Shown here: one piece after another, positions 17,956 through 26,770 of the stretch
How the letters are laid out: every line of letters begins with the position of its first letter
Numbering within the stretch: position 1 is the first letter of the stretch
Origin: an uncultured Eubacteriales bacterium
GTDB taxonomy: Bacteria; Bacillota; Clostridia; Lachnospirales; Anaerotignaceae
DNA: 51,789 nucleotides
NCBI GenBank assembly: GCA_934256695.1
Contig: CAKQPE010000004.1
Coordinates: 1 to 51,789 of the forward strand
Reading direction: 5' to 3'
Position numbers and translations under genes: made by a program
The notes under the pieces: model-generated
The model's input: only the letters and a program-made list of their open reading frames with translations
The model's database searches: none
Told to the model about the DNA's origin: nothing

Positions 17956-18100
17956 AAATAACTTTAAATATCTAATAAAGTATCAAGAAATTTTGTGTCC
18001 AAGTGCAGCATATGCTTGACAAATCTGCATTTAAAATTTTATATATATACTAAATATACCTTGACTTTTTTCAGCTATTTATTTAAAATAATATTGTTAT

Positions 18101-18173
18101 CGAGGTGTGGCTCAGGTGGTAGAGCGCTGCGTTCGGGACGCAGAGGTCGCAAGTTCAAGTCCTGTCACCTCGA
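18101..18173 (+). tRNA. tRNA-Pro (anticodon CGG)
   Basis: Cloverleaf read directly: acceptor stem CGAGGTG/CACCTCG (18101-18107, 18166-18172), D-stem GCTC/GAGC, anticodon stem CTGCG/CGCAG with loop TTCGGGA giving anticodon CGG, T-loop TTCAAGT, discriminator A at 18173. One T-stem pair is mismatched. CCA is not encoded. A T-run follows at once and probably terminates transcription. The gene converges with the cotJC 3' part, whose stop is 40 bp away. Confidence 0.93.
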
Positions 18174-18213
18174 TTTTTTTAAACCTTGGAGCTTAATCCA
18201 AAGTTTTTTATTT

Positions 18214-18733
18214 TTACTTTTTCAAAGGATTGCACGGCATATCAAACACACGCTGCTCATTTAAATAATCCCTAACTATATCCAGAACTTCTCCAAACCT
18301 CTGGAAATGGACTATTTCACGTTCTCTTAAAAATCTTAACGGTTTAAGCACATCAGGGTCAGTTGTAACGCTTATAAGATAATCATACGTTTTCAACGCC
18401 TTTTTTTCAGCCGCCATATCTTCATATAAATCCGTCAAAGGATCACCCTTACACTGTATATATGTTGCAGTCCATGGATCTCCTGCCGCATTGCATGGAT
18501 ATACACCAAGACCATGATTTACATAATACGGCTCAATTCCCGCTGCCGCTATCTGCTCCGGTGTTGCTTTATCCATAAGCTGATGCACAATAGCACCCAT
18601 CATCTCCGTATGTGCCATTTCTTCAGTTCCTATATCGTTAAGAGCCGCTTTAGCCTGTGGTGTAATCATTGTAAACTTCTGTGTTAAATACCGTATTCCG
18701 GCACCAAGTTCACCATCTGCTCCGCCATATGGC
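18214..18733 (-). pseudogene. cotJC: cotJC 3' part, separated by a 15.16-kb intervening segment
   Basis: This encodes residues 33 or so to the end of a CotJC spore-coat protein of the manganese-catalase family: GGADGELGAGIRYLTQKF, GTEEMAHTEMMGAIVHQLM, KGDPLTDLYEDMAAE, FLREREIVHFQRF, with the metal-ligand Glu and His residues in place. It has no start codon or ribosome binding site of its own; the frame upstream of 18733 runs into a repeat and encodes non-homologous residues. The missing N-terminus is at 33889-33989, behind cotJB, in the same orientation. The shared sequence CCATATGGC (18725-18733) joins the halves in frame into a CotJC of about 203 residues. It may be active after excision rather than dead. 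Confidence 0.9.
18725..18733. repeat. left attachment-like core CCATATGGC
   Basis: The 9-bp sequence is identical to 33889-33897; identity stops on both sides (G versus T before, A versus C after). With the preceding G the site is the perfect 10-bp palindrome GCCATATGGC. It encodes P-Y-G in cotJC in both places and in the same frame. Confidence 0.85.
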
Positions 18734-18744
18734 AAACTTAACCA

Positions 18745-19030
18745 ATATAAATTTATGGAACTGATTAAAACCGTGGGACTCTGTCCCACACCCTGCAAGC
18801 CTTTGAAAAGGCTTGAACTAAACTTTCAGTAAAATACCGTGACAAGTCACGGTATTTTGGTGTTAATTATAAAATTTCCGTTAATAATCCGTCCATGAAA
18901 GCGAATGTGGCAAATGGATTTACAAAAAATGCAATGAAATTGCATTTTACCAAAAGTTTTACTCGATTTTTTTCAAAAAATCGTGGGGTATTGGGGCAAC
19001 GCCCCAAGGTCTTATATAAATTTATATTTA
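18745..19030. repeat. alpha element 1 (MITE-like)
   Basis: Left end ATAAATTTATGGAACTGATT, then H1 GTGGGAC/GTCCCAC, H2 CAAGCC/GGCTTG, spacer, H3 CCGTGAC/GTCACGG; then a central region and the mirror-ordered half: TGCAAT/ATTGCA, spacer, CGATTTTT/AAAAATCG, TGGGGC/GCCCCA, ending ATAAATTTATATTTA. It starts 12 bp inside the left core of the cotJC intervening segment. The gap 18734-19088 holds only this element and the metY terminator. Confidence 0.85.
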
Positions 19031-19036
19031 AACATC

Positions 19037-19074
19037 AAAAAATCCGTTCAAAACAATTTGAACGGATTTTTATT
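19037..19074. terminator. intrinsic terminator downstream of metY
   Basis: AATCCGTTCAAA and TTTGAACGGATT pair around ACAA, with an A-run and T-run on either side. It lies 15 bp after the metY stop. Confidence 0.85.
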
Positions 19075-19088
19075 AAATCTGGTATTAA

Positions 19089-20378
19089 TTATTTTACTGC
19101 ATCAAAACCATGCTGAAGGTCTGCGATGATGTCATTGATGTTTTCTGTACCGATTGAAAGTCTGATTGTTGTAGAAGAAATTCCGCAAGCCTTAAGACCT
19201 TCTTCATCAAGCTGTGAATGTGTTGTTGAAGCCGGATGAATAACAAGTGATTTAACGTCTGCTACGTTAGCAAGGAGTGAGAAAAGCTCAAGGCTTTCTG
19301 TAAACTTCTTAGCTGTGTTTTCGTCACCCTTTATTTCAAAAGTGAATATTGAAGCAGCACCGTTAGGGAAGTATTTATCATATAATTCCTTTTCCTTGCC
19401 TGTTGCAAGTGACGGATGATGTACCTTTGCAACCTGTGGATGGTTTTTAAGGAAATCAACTACTTTAAGAGCATTTTCTACGTGTCTTTCAACTCTTAAT
19501 GAAAGTGTTTCAAGACCCTGAAGAAGAAGGAATGAGTTAAACGGAGAAATTGTAGCTCCCTGATCTCTTAAAAGTGTTGTACGGATTTTTGTAACATAAG
19601 CTGCTGCACCTACTGCATCTGCAAATACTACACCATGGTATGATGGATTTGGTTTTGAAAGTCCAGGGAACTTATCGTTCTGTTTCCAGTCAAACTTACC
19701 GCCGTCGATGATTACACCGCCCATTGCTGTACCGTGGCCGCCGATGAATTTTGTAGCTGAATGAACTACAACATCTGCACCGTGTTCAAGTGGTCTGAAA
19801 AGATATGGTGAAGCAAATGTGTTGTCTACAATAAGCGGAATACCGTGTTTATGAGCAACAGCTGCAATAGCGTCTATATCAATAACATCTGAGTTAGGGT
19901 TTCCGAGAGACTCTGCATAGAGAAGCTTTGTGTTAGGCTTTATAGCTTTTTCAAAGTTTTCAGGATCTGAAGGATCTACGAAAGTTGTTGTTAAGCCCTG
20001 CTCTACAAGTGTGTTTTCAAAAAGGTTGTGTGTACCGCCGTAGAGGTTTGCTGCTGAAACGATATGATCGCCTGCTGTTGCAATGTTCTGTACTGCATAT
20101 GTAATAGCCGCTGAACCTGTAGCTACCGCAAGTGCTGCAACACCGCCTTCAAGAGCCGCAACTCTCTGTTCAAATACATCGCTTGTTGGGTTCATTAATC
20201 TTGTGTAAATGTTGCCAGGCTCTGTAAGAGCAAATCTGCCTGCACCTGTTGCACTGTCTTTAAATACGTATGATGTTGTTGCATAAATAGGTACTGCTCT
20301 TGCGTCTGTTGCCGGATCCGGATTTTCCTGACCTGCATGAACCTGAAGTGTTTCGAAGCTGTATTTTTTATTTGACAT
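19089..20378 (-). CDS. metY: O-acetylhomoserine sulfhydrylase
   Basis: MetY is a PLP enzyme that makes homocysteine from O-acetylhomoserine and sulfide (some act as cysteine synthases). The 429-residue protein starts YSFETLQVHAGQ, has the family motif RLMNPTSDVFEQRVAALEGG, and the PLP lysine K210 in VVHSATKFIGGHG, followed by the LRDQGATISPFNSFLLLQGLETLSLR region. Length is typical. GAAAGGGGAATAATTATT precedes the ATG. It lies downstream of an SsuABC-like transporter on the same strand, fitting sulfur assimilation. A 20-codon reading frame with Met and Cys codons at its end occupies the leader (20468-20530). Confidence 0.96.
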   Translation of the reverse strand: MSNKKYSFETLQVHAGQENPDPATDARAVPIYATTSYVFKDSATGAGRFALTEPGNIYTRLMNPTSDVFEQRVAALEGGVAALAVATGSAAITYAVQNIATAGDHIVSAANLYGGTHNLFENTLVEQGLTTTFVDPSDPENFEKAIKPNTKLLYAESLGNPNSDVIDIDAIAAVAHKHGIPLIVDNTFASPYLFRPLEHGADVVVHSATKFIGGHGTAMGGVIIDGGKFDWKQNDKFPGLSKPNPSYHGVVFADAVGAAAYVTKIRTTLLRDQGATISPFNSFLLLQGLETLSLRVERHVENALKVVDFLKNHPQVAKVHHPSLATGKEKELYDKYFPNGAASIFTFEIKGDENTAKKFTESLELFSLLANVADVKSLVIHPASTTHSQLDEEGLKACGISSTTIRLSIGTENINDIIADLQHGFDAVK

Positions 20379-20467
20379 AATAATTATTCCCCTTTCAAAG
20401 TTAAACGTGTTTTTAAATTCTTGTTCCGATATATGTTAATCTGTAAATTTCTGTGTTATAATGAATT

Positions 20468-20530
20468 TTAATGACACATTCGTCCGAAAAGGTAATTAGC
20501 TCTTACAAGCTCTGTAAATAAATTGTTCAT
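20468..20530 (-). CDS. candidate 20-aa leader peptide upstream of metY
   Basis: ATG at 20530 opens a 20-codon frame (MNNLFTELVR... ending GRMCH) that stops at 20468, 89 bp before metY. AAAGGCAGG lies about 7-13 bp upstream. The Met and Cys codons are the third and second before the stop, as one would expect for a translated sensor of sulfur amino acids, but no clear terminator/antiterminator pair is visible between it and metY. It could also be a chance frame. Confidence 0.45.
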   Translation of the reverse strand: MNNLFTELVRANYLFGRMCH

Positions 20531-20620
20531 CGCTATTACCTGCCTTTCTGATTGATGAGGTTATATTATCACAGTATTCCTACTATGTCAATATGTTTTA
20601 TATGATTTTTTCTTAAATTT

Positions 20621-21274
20621 TTAAATTTCACCATTTTTAAACATTTCCATAAAACATAAATCAATTTCAGAAGTATTTTTTTCACATAAAATAGCCTTAG
20701 TTTTACTTTTGTCCTTTGAAAATATCTTTATTTTATCTGCAAATTCTTTTGCCTCCCATATATCATGGGTAACAAAAATACATGTTTTTCCTTTTATATA
20801 TTCTCTTACGGATTTCATTATATTATTTTTAAGCTTCTGATCCGTTCCTTTAAAAGGCTCGTCCATTATATAAATATCCGCTTTTTTCAAAAGACATCTA
20901 CCTATGGCAGTTCTGCGTCTCATTCCTCCGCTAAGCTCATTTGGATACATATTGAGGCAATCTTTAATATCAAGCAAAGACGCAACATACTCAAGTTCTT
21001 TTTCCGCACATCCGCAAACAGCCATATTCTCCCTTACGCTAAAACTTTCCAAAAGCCTGTCCTCCTGAAAAACAGCAGATATGCTTTTGTTTACAATGCC
21101 TTCTATTTTCCCGCTGTCAGGCTCGGCAAAACCCATAAGCATATTCATAAGAGTTGTTTTTCCGCTGCCGGACGGTGCAATAAGAGCCGTTATTATTCCT
21201 TCTTCAATATCCATACTAAAATTTTCAAACAATACCTCATTATATTCTTTATATATATTCTTAAAAGAAATCAT
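20621..21274 (-). CDS. ABC transporter ATP-binding protein, SsuB/TauB-like
   Basis: The 217-residue ATPase has Walker A APSGSGKTT (about residues 33-41), the signature LSGGMRRRTAIGR and Walker B ADIYIMDEPF, with switch His in VTHD. It resembles the nitrate/sulfonate/taurine-type importers. The gene overlaps nothing but follows the permease by 4 bp, and it shares a transcript with the permease and the binding protein upstream. It is short compared with SsuB (about 250) but has all motifs. The substrate is probably an alkanesulfonate or other sulfur or thiamine-like compound; the sequence does not decide. Confidence 0.88.
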   Translation of the reverse strand: MISFKNIYKEYNEVLFENFSMDIEEGIITALIAPSGSGKTTLMNMLMGFAEPDSGKIEGIVNKSISAVFQEDRLLESFSVRENMAVCGCAEKELEYVASLLDIKDCLNMYPNELSGGMRRRTAIGRCLLKKADIYIMDEPFKGTDQKLKNNIMKSVREYIKGKTCIFVTHDIWEAKEFADKIKIFSKDKSKTKAILCEKNTSEIDLCFMEMFKNGEI

Positions 21275-21278
21275 AAGT

Positions 21279-22028
21279 TTACCTTTCTTTCAGTCCACAT
21301 TTAAACAAAACAGTAAGCACCTTTTCCGTAATTATACTGAGTATTATTACTGTAAGAGTCCACGCAAAAAGCTCAGGTGTTTCTATATAAAGTTTAGCCT
21401 CATATAAACTTCTGCCTATAGAAAGCTTAGGCATACTTATAACCTCTGCCGCTATACCGCTTTTCCAAGCCAAACCAAGACCTGTTATGCCGGCTGATTT
21501 AAAAAACGGTTTTGTCTGAGGAAAATATATCATTCGTATTTTTTTGAAAAACGAAAAATCAAATATTTTTGCCATTTCAATCAGTTTGCTGTCTGTTTCT
21601 TTAAGTCCCTGAAAAATATTTGACCATATAACGGGAAAAACTATAAGAAACGAAATAAATGCCGGTACATAACCTGATTTTATCCATAAAAGAGTAAGTA
21701 TTATAAAAGAAGCCACCGGCACAGCACGTATTATGCTTACGACAGGATAAATAAAATAATAAAATATTTTGTAAAAATAAGAACAATATGCCGTTATAAC
21801 ACCAAAAACAACAGCTGCAAAAAAACCCGTAAATATTCTTAAAACGGAAAAAAAGACCGTATTTCTGAACATCGGCTCGGCACATAAATGTATAAACGCA
21901 CTTATAATTTCTTTTACGGAAGGCACTAAAAGGCTTTTTCCTACTATTTTGCTTATAAGCTCGTAAACCATTATCCATAATATAAACGAAAGTGCTTTTA
22001 CTGCCAGTTCTTTACGGTCTTTTTCCAC
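21279..22028 (-). CDS. ABC transporter permease, SsuC/TauC-like
   Basis: The 249-residue protein has six membrane segments and the EAA-type loop (GLAWKSGIAAEVISMPKLSIGRSLYEAK, about 186-213) that contacts the ATPase. It starts with GTG 22028. It lies between the binding protein (17 bp upstream) and the ATPase (4 bp downstream), forming a complete importer of the nitrate/sulfonate/taurine family. Confidence 0.88.
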   Translation of the reverse strand: MEKDRKELAVKALSFILWIMVYELISKIVGKSLLVPSVKEIISAFIHLCAEPMFRNTVFFSVLRIFTGFFAAVVFGVITAYCSYFYKIFYYFIYPVVSIIRAVPVASFIILTLLWIKSGYVPAFISFLIVFPVIWSNIFQGLKETDSKLIEMAKIFDFSFFKKIRMIYFPQTKPFFKSAGITGLGLAWKSGIAAEVISMPKLSIGRSLYEAKLYIETPELFAWTLTVIILSIITEKVLTVLFKCGLKER

Positions 22029-22045
22029 TTTATCTGTTCACCCTT

Positions 22046-23116
22046 TTATTTTGTATAATAAAAATTATCGTCAGGCATTTTTCCGCCTATGGACTTAGGA
22101 TTTGCATTATTCATTACATCAAGGAAGTTTGTCATAATATTTTTCATTTCTTCACCGTCAATATAATAAATACTGCTCTTTGGTATTGCTTTTTCCGCAA
22201 TAGGCTGACTGTCAAGTATTCCGTATTTAACAACATATTCAGCCGCCGTCTGCGGATCACTGTTTACCTCTGCAACGGACTTTTCATATTCTTTAAGGAA
22301 AGTATCCACTGCCTGCGGATTGCTTTCGGCAAAATCCTTTCTTACTATCAAAGCACCCATAGGAAGGCTGTTTGGCATATCTTCTTTTTCTTCAATACCT
22401 GTTGTATACTCATCATAGCATTTTGAAATATCAAGTGCCACTCTGAGATTTGGATTTTTCGCAAGAGCTATTTCAACAAACGGTTCCGGAAGTATTACGT
22501 CATCAACCTCACCTGCTGCCGCTGCCGTTGCAAGCTCCTGATGTGTCTGCATATAGTTTACCGTTACGTTTTCTGTTCCGCTTTTCTCCAAAATATAGTT
22601 TAATACATATTCAGGCACAGCACCCTGTCCGGAAGATGTTATTGTTTTTCCCGCAAGGTCTGTTACGCTGTTTACGTCATCACCTGTCTGGAGATAATAA
22701 AGCATACCCATTGCATTTACTGCTGCTATTTCAATGTTTCCTTCTGTCTTGTTGTAAAGAGCCGCTGCGGCATTGGACGGAACGGCAGCAATATCCGTTT
22801 CACCGTTTATTACCTTGCTTACAACATCATCTGCGGCAGACTCTATTGTAAAATTATAGTTTCCTTCCGACTGACCTTCCTCCTGATCTTTCATAAGCAT
22901 AACTGCACCCATACCTGTAGGCCCTTTAAGAAGGGATACATTTACTGCATCTGTGCTTTCTGTGTCTGATGATGTTTCTGCCGAAGCGGAAGCGGACACA
23001 CTTTCCGACACACTGCCCTGTGATGATGAAGAACCTGCCGTACTTCCACAGCCTGCAAGGCACACAGCCGTCATAGTTACCGCCGATACAAGAGACACCA
23101 ATTTTTTTAATTTCAT
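22046..23116 (-). CDS. ABC transporter substrate-binding lipoprotein, SsuA/NMT1-like
   Basis: The start is ATG 23116 (MKLKKLVSLV) with AGGAGGT at the right distance, not the longer frame from 23188. Residues 1-22 form a lipoprotein signal ending in the lipobox LAGC (C at about 23), followed by a Ser-rich linker. The mature part (about 60-356) shows the NMT1/SsuA-type pattern: KGPTGMGAVMLMKDQ, GETDIAAVPSNAAAALYNK, ITSSGQGAVPEYVLNYIL, EVDDVILPEPFVEIAL. It is the first gene of the transporter operon. Substrate unknown; sulfonate-like is favoured by the neighbouring metY. Confidence 0.88.
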   Translation of the reverse strand: MKLKKLVSLVSAVTMTAVCLAGCGSTAGSSSSQGSVSESVSASASAETSSDTESTDAVNVSLLKGPTGMGAVMLMKDQEEGQSEGNYNFTIESAADDVVSKVINGETDIAAVPSNAAAALYNKTEGNIEIAAVNAMGMLYYLQTGDDVNSVTDLAGKTITSSGQGAVPEYVLNYILEKSGTENVTVNYMQTHQELATAAAAGEVDDVILPEPFVEIALAKNPNLRVALDISKCYDEYTTGIEEKEDMPNSLPMGALIVRKDFAESNPQAVDTFLKEYEKSVAEVNSDPQTAAEYVVKYGILDSQPIAEKAIPKSSIYYIDGEEMKNIMTNFLDVMNNANPKSIGGKMPDDNFYYTK

Positions 23117-23200
23117 TTTAAAAATACCTCCTCTGAATTTTAATTTTTTCCCATATAAATTTATATCACCGAAAGAGATTATTTGCAACCTTTTCCTTAG

Positions 23201-23335
23201 ACCTTATGTCATTGCCCCAACACACCACGATTTTTGAAAAAATCGAGTAAAACTTTTATTAAAACGCAATTTCATTGCGTTTTTCGTAAAAATATATTCG
23301 TAATATAAAAAACCTTCTCAAATTTGAGAAGGCTT
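23201..23335. repeat. half alpha element and terminator
   Basis: A degenerate H1, the H2 hairpin CGATTTTT/AAAAATCG, the spacer GAGTAAAACTTTTATTAAAA and the H3 hairpin CGCAATTTCATTGCG lie at 23201-23286. A separate intrinsic terminator ACCTTCTCAAATTTGAGAAGGCT follows at 23307-23335, placed downstream of the minus-strand gene ending at 23390. Confidence 0.75.
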
Positions 23336-23389
23336 CATACGATTTATTGATAAATTTTTACTATCTTTAACAAAATCAAATTCACAGTT

Positions 23390-24532
23390 TTATATTTCTT
23401 TTGCGGAAGTAATCATAAGAGTACAGTTCTTTGTTTTGTCATCAAAAGAACCGAACATTTTCTCCATGCTTTCTATTTTTGTTTCAAGCACAGCATTTTT
23501 TTCTTTTTCTTCATTTAGTCTTTGGTTAAGCGACTGTATTGTCTGAGCCGAGTTTTTCTGCAGCTGTACCAAACGCATATTCATTTCGTTTATAATCCTA
23601 TCCTTTTCGGATATGGTCTTTTCATAAAAATTATATTCTTTATTGTTTTTAGCTGTTATTTTTTCTTTTGTTATTTTAGGATAAATTATTGTTCCATCTA
23701 AAAGACAAAGGGCGTCCGATATATTTCCGTATAAATCATAAAAACAAATCTTTGCGGCACTGCTTAAAACATTACTCTGCAAAGGAGAAAAATCAATTTT
23801 TTCCGTATCTGCATATCTGCTGTATACCTTTCCGTCGTCTCTTGAGATAACAATATTTATTTTATTTTTCTCATTAAAAACAAATGTATTGTCTGCTTTT
23901 TGAGTTTTAATTATATCAATTCCTTTTGATATTTTGCTGTTTTCAATAGTTTTATAAATAACCTCATAGTAAGAACCATTCTTTATAAGCAAAGAAACAT
24001 ATATATTTTCTCTTAGTCCGCATAATGAAAAATCAATAACGGACACTATGTTTTTATATAGTTCATACATTTCACCTGTACTAAAATTATAAAGCATTAA
24101 ACTGCCGTTTTTTTCAAATACAGCTAACGGCATTTTGCACAAAAACACTGTTTTCAAAAACTTATCATATGAAAACAAAACTTTCTTTGTTTTAAACGAA
24201 AAAACAACATTGTTCTTTGAATAAAAAGTATCCGAAATATTTTTTCCGTATACAAACACATCATCTGTTGAAACAGACAAAATACTTTCATCTGCCAATA
24301 CATTTAATATTCCCTTGTCTGTCAATTTAAAACCTATGCTTTTTCCGTTTGTCTTACGGCAGAAAACATATATTTCTTCCTCCAAAACACTTATATTAAA
24401 TCTGTTTTCAATCTCTGTCTGCAAAGCCTGTATTCCTCTTTCTCCTCCCTCTTGAGACAAAAAAAGTGTGTTATTCCTGCAAAAGAGGTATGCTTTTTTA
24501 TTCCCAACACTAACAGCTGTCTGATTTATCAT
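23390..24532 (-). CDS. hypothetical protein with C-terminal coiled coil
   Basis: The start ATG 24532 (MINQTAVSV) is preceded by AGGTGG. The 380-residue product has no signal peptide. Its first 285 residues show recurring short beta-strand motifs (NVVFSFKTKKVLFSYDKF, MLYNFSTGEMYEL, GKVYSRYADTEKI) that suggest a beta-propeller-like fold, and residues about 305-365 are a heptad-rich coiled coil. I do not recognise the family. It stands alone between the transporter operon and the beta repeat. Confidence 0.7.
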   Translation of the reverse strand: MINQTAVSVGNKKAYLFCRNNTLFLSQEGGERGIQALQTEIENRFNISVLEEEIYVFCRKTNGKSIGFKLTDKGILNVLADESILSVSTDDVFVYGKNISDTFYSKNNVVFSFKTKKVLFSYDKFLKTVFLCKMPLAVFEKNGSLMLYNFSTGEMYELYKNIVSVIDFSLCGLRENIYVSLLIKNGSYYEVIYKTIENSKISKGIDIIKTQKADNTFVFNEKNKINIVISRDDGKVYSRYADTEKIDFSPLQSNVLSSAAKICFYDLYGNISDALCLLDGTIIYPKITKEKITAKNNKEYNFYEKTISEKDRIINEMNMRLVQLQKNSAQTIQSLNQRLNEEKEKNAVLETKIESMEKMFGSFDDKTKNCTLMITSAKEI

Positions 24533-24589
24533 ATTGAACCACCTGCAAAAACATCTTCGGTCTATACTATTAACCAAAAAGCATTTTAA

Positions 24590-25030
24590 GACCCAAAAAC
24601 AGCGGTCGGCGTAAGTGTTCAGTGGGCAGATTTAAAGCCGTCCCTGAAAGGGAAGGTGGGTTTTGCAGGAACTTTTTTATCGAAAAAGTTCCCTGCACCT
24701 TCAAAAATCTCTTTAAGACCGCACATTCCATGTGCCTCCGGAAATAGGCTATGCAATGTTTACAGCAACAGATACAGGATTTACGTTTTAAAATCAATGC
24801 AATGGAGATTTTATTCGGCAAATTTAAAAAAAGACAAATCTTAATAACATAACTTATAATTTTATCCCGAAAAACGCAATGTAATTGCGTTTTGATAAAA
24901 GTTTCGCTTGAGCCTTTAGGGAACCGCAAAGATAAATGCGGCAGGCGAAGCCTGATTTGCGAAGCAAATTTCCTGACCAAGAAGGCTCACAGAGTTTGAG
25001 ACAGAGTCTCAAGGTCTTTGCTAAATTTAT
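24590..25030. repeat. composite of gamma fragment, beta repeat copy 2 and hairpin array
   Basis: The 575-bp gap between the unknown gene and phoR is filled with repeats: gamma fragment (GCCGTCCCTGAAAGGGAAGG, 24637-24656), the inverted copy of the beta repeat (24658-24900) with conserved CGCACATTCCATGTGCC and TTACAGCAACAGATACAGG segments, the H3 hairpin CGCAATGTAATTGCG, and an array of GGCAGGCGAAGCC, ATTTGCGAAGCAAAT and TTGAGACAGAGTCTCAA hairpins shared with 2741-3100. Confidence 0.75.
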
Positions 25031-25043
25031 ATTTAACCTTAAA

Positions 25044-25078
25044 CCCCCTCAATGACTGTACTTGCCATTGAGGGTTTT
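25044..25078. terminator. intrinsic terminator downstream of phoR
   Basis: CCCTCAATG and CATTGAGGG form the stem with A-rich and T-rich flanks, about 30 bp beyond the phoR stop on the minus strand. It ends the HAD-pst-pho transcript. Confidence 0.8.
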
Positions 25079-25108
25079 TATTAAAATTTGCATAATATTG
25101 AATTTTTC

Positions 25109-26770
25109 TTATTTCTCAAACGGAAAGGCTATTTCTATTTTTGTACCTTTTCCCAATGCACTTTCAATATGGACAACTGCATTATGTATTGCTGCACCGT
25201 GTTTTACTATCGAAAGCCCAAGTCCTGTTCCGCCTATTTCCTTTGAATGGCTTTTGTCCACACGATAAAATCTTTCAAACACTCTGTCCTGTTCATCTTT
25301 AGGTATGCCTATTCCGTTATCCTCTACTGTAAGAACTGCCTCATCGTTTTCCTTTTTTAATGTTATATCTACTTTTCCGCCGTTTTTGTTATACTTAACA
25401 GCATTGTCGCACAGGTTAAATACTATTTCCTCCAATATGGACGGTATTCCTTTTATAACACAGCTTTCTGTGTTTACATATACAGATATGTTCTTATCTC
25501 CTGCCGGCTGAAGTATTGTCTGTGATACCTGTTTTACAACTGTCTGCAAATCAACATCGACTTTTTCTCCCGAAAAACTGTTTTCATCCATTTTGGAAAG
25601 ACGAAGTATATCTCCCACAAGGCTAATAAGCCTTTGTGCCTCGTTATATATATTGCCTGCAAAATGCGGTATGTCTGCCGGCTTAATAATACCGTTTTTC
25701 ATTATTTCCGCCGTTCCCGATATGGTTGTAAGCGGTGTTTTTAATTCATGGGATACATTTGCCGTAAACTCACGCCGGAAAGACTCCCTTTCTTCTTTTT
25801 CGGAAATATCAAGTATTATTATAACTGCACCTATTACGGAATCCTCGTTTCTTACGGGGTTTGCAAAAAGGCTGAATGTTTTTCCATTCAGTTTCATTAT
25901 TTGCTCATTGTGTTTTCCGTTTAAAGCAAGATCAATGGCGTTGCAAAAGCTTTCACTTCTGTTAAGCTCAAGAACATTTTTATCTGCAACATCATTATCT
26001 GCACCGAATATTTTTAATGCACTTTGGTTTGTGGAAAGTATCTTAGCCAAATTATCAATAACTATAAATCCCTCACTCATATTTTCGGTTATGGTATTGA
26101 ATTCTTCTCTCTGTCTGCGCAGTTCGTCCATATTTTTTCGTATTTCCTTGTTCTGGTGAGAAATTCGTTTAAGCAAAGGTGTTATTTCATCATATGTGTC
26201 CACATTTTCAGGATGCTCCAAATCTATTAAATTAAGCGGCTGCACAATACGCTTTGAAACATAGTTTGTAAGAACGGCAGAAAGTATTACCGCCGCAAAA
26301 AGCACTGCCAGTATAGGCTGCAGCATTCCCAAAAGAAGTATCCATACCGAATAATGTGTTGTTGAAATTCTTAAAACACTTCCGTCGGTAATACGTGTGG
26401 CATAATAAATTGTTTTTTGTGAAAGTGTATTTGAATACCTTACACTTTCACCTACAGATGACTGTAAAGCTTCTTTAAACTCAATTCGGTCACTGTGGTT
26501 TTCCATTGTGCTTATATCTGCTATATTGTCATAAATAACCGTACCGTCGGAATCTATCCATGTTATACGGTTTGTTTTGTCATCAAATCCGTCAAAATAA
26601 TTTATGCCGTCTTTTTCTACGCCTTGGGATATATAAACAGCCTCCTGTGACAGTTCATCTATATATTTTTTGTCAAAATATGCATAAAGCATACCCATTA
26701 TAACGACTATACAGGCTGCAACCATAAAAACGGCAACACCTGCTGTTGCCCTGAATATACGGCTTTTCAA
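25109..26770 (-). CDS. phoR: phosphate-regulon sensor histidine kinase
   Basis: PhoR is the membrane kinase that phosphorylates PhoB at low phosphate. TTG 26770 is the probable start: GGAGGCG lies 7-8 bp before it and the TTGA sequence overlaps the phoB stop, coupling translation. The 553-residue protein has a membrane segment (about 8-30), an extracytoplasmic domain, a second membrane segment (about 150-175), a HAMP-like linker, a PAS domain (about 220-325), the HisKA motif with H341 in NVSHELKTPL, and the ATPase domain with N-box (CDNAVKYN), G1 (VEDNGIGIP) and G2 (GGTGLGLSIV). Confidence 0.95.
   Translation of the reverse strand: MKSRIFRATAGVAVFMVAACIVVIMGMLYAYFDKKYIDELSQEAVYISQGVEKDGINYFDGFDDKTNRITWIDSDGTVIYDNIADISTMENHSDRIEFKEALQSSVGESVRYSNTLSQKTIYYATRITDGSVLRISTTHYSVWILLLGMLQPILAVLFAAVILSAVLTNYVSKRIVQPLNLIDLEHPENVDTYDEITPLLKRISHQNKEIRKNMDELRRQREEFNTITENMSEGFIVIDNLAKILSTNQSALKIFGADNDVADKNVLELNRSESFCNAIDLALNGKHNEQIMKLNGKTFSLFANPVRNEDSVIGAVIIILDISEKEERESFRREFTANVSHELKTPLTTISGTAEIMKNGIIKPADIPHFAGNIYNEAQRLISLVGDILRLSKMDENSFSGEKVDVDLQTVVKQVSQTILQPAGDKNISVYVNTESCVIKGIPSILEEIVFNLCDNAVKYNKNGGKVDITLKKENDEAVLTVEDNGIGIPKDEQDRVFERFYRVDKSHSKEIGGTGLGLSIVKHGAAIHNAVVHIESALGKGTKIEIAFPFEK

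Noticed and set aside
18101..18733. Integration into the tRNA-Pro gene
   Set aside because: The tRNA gene is intact, no duplicated tRNA end is seen, and the split point lies within cotJC.
18214..18798. A complete 194-residue CotJC-like gene starting at 18798
   Set aside because: The first 22 residues are encoded by an alpha element and are unrelated to CotJC; there is no ribosome binding site, and the true N-terminus is found at 33989.
20379..20620. T-box or SAM riboswitch before metY
   Set aside because: No conserved T-box sequence, specifier stem or SAM-aptamer core could be found; only the short reading frame stands out.
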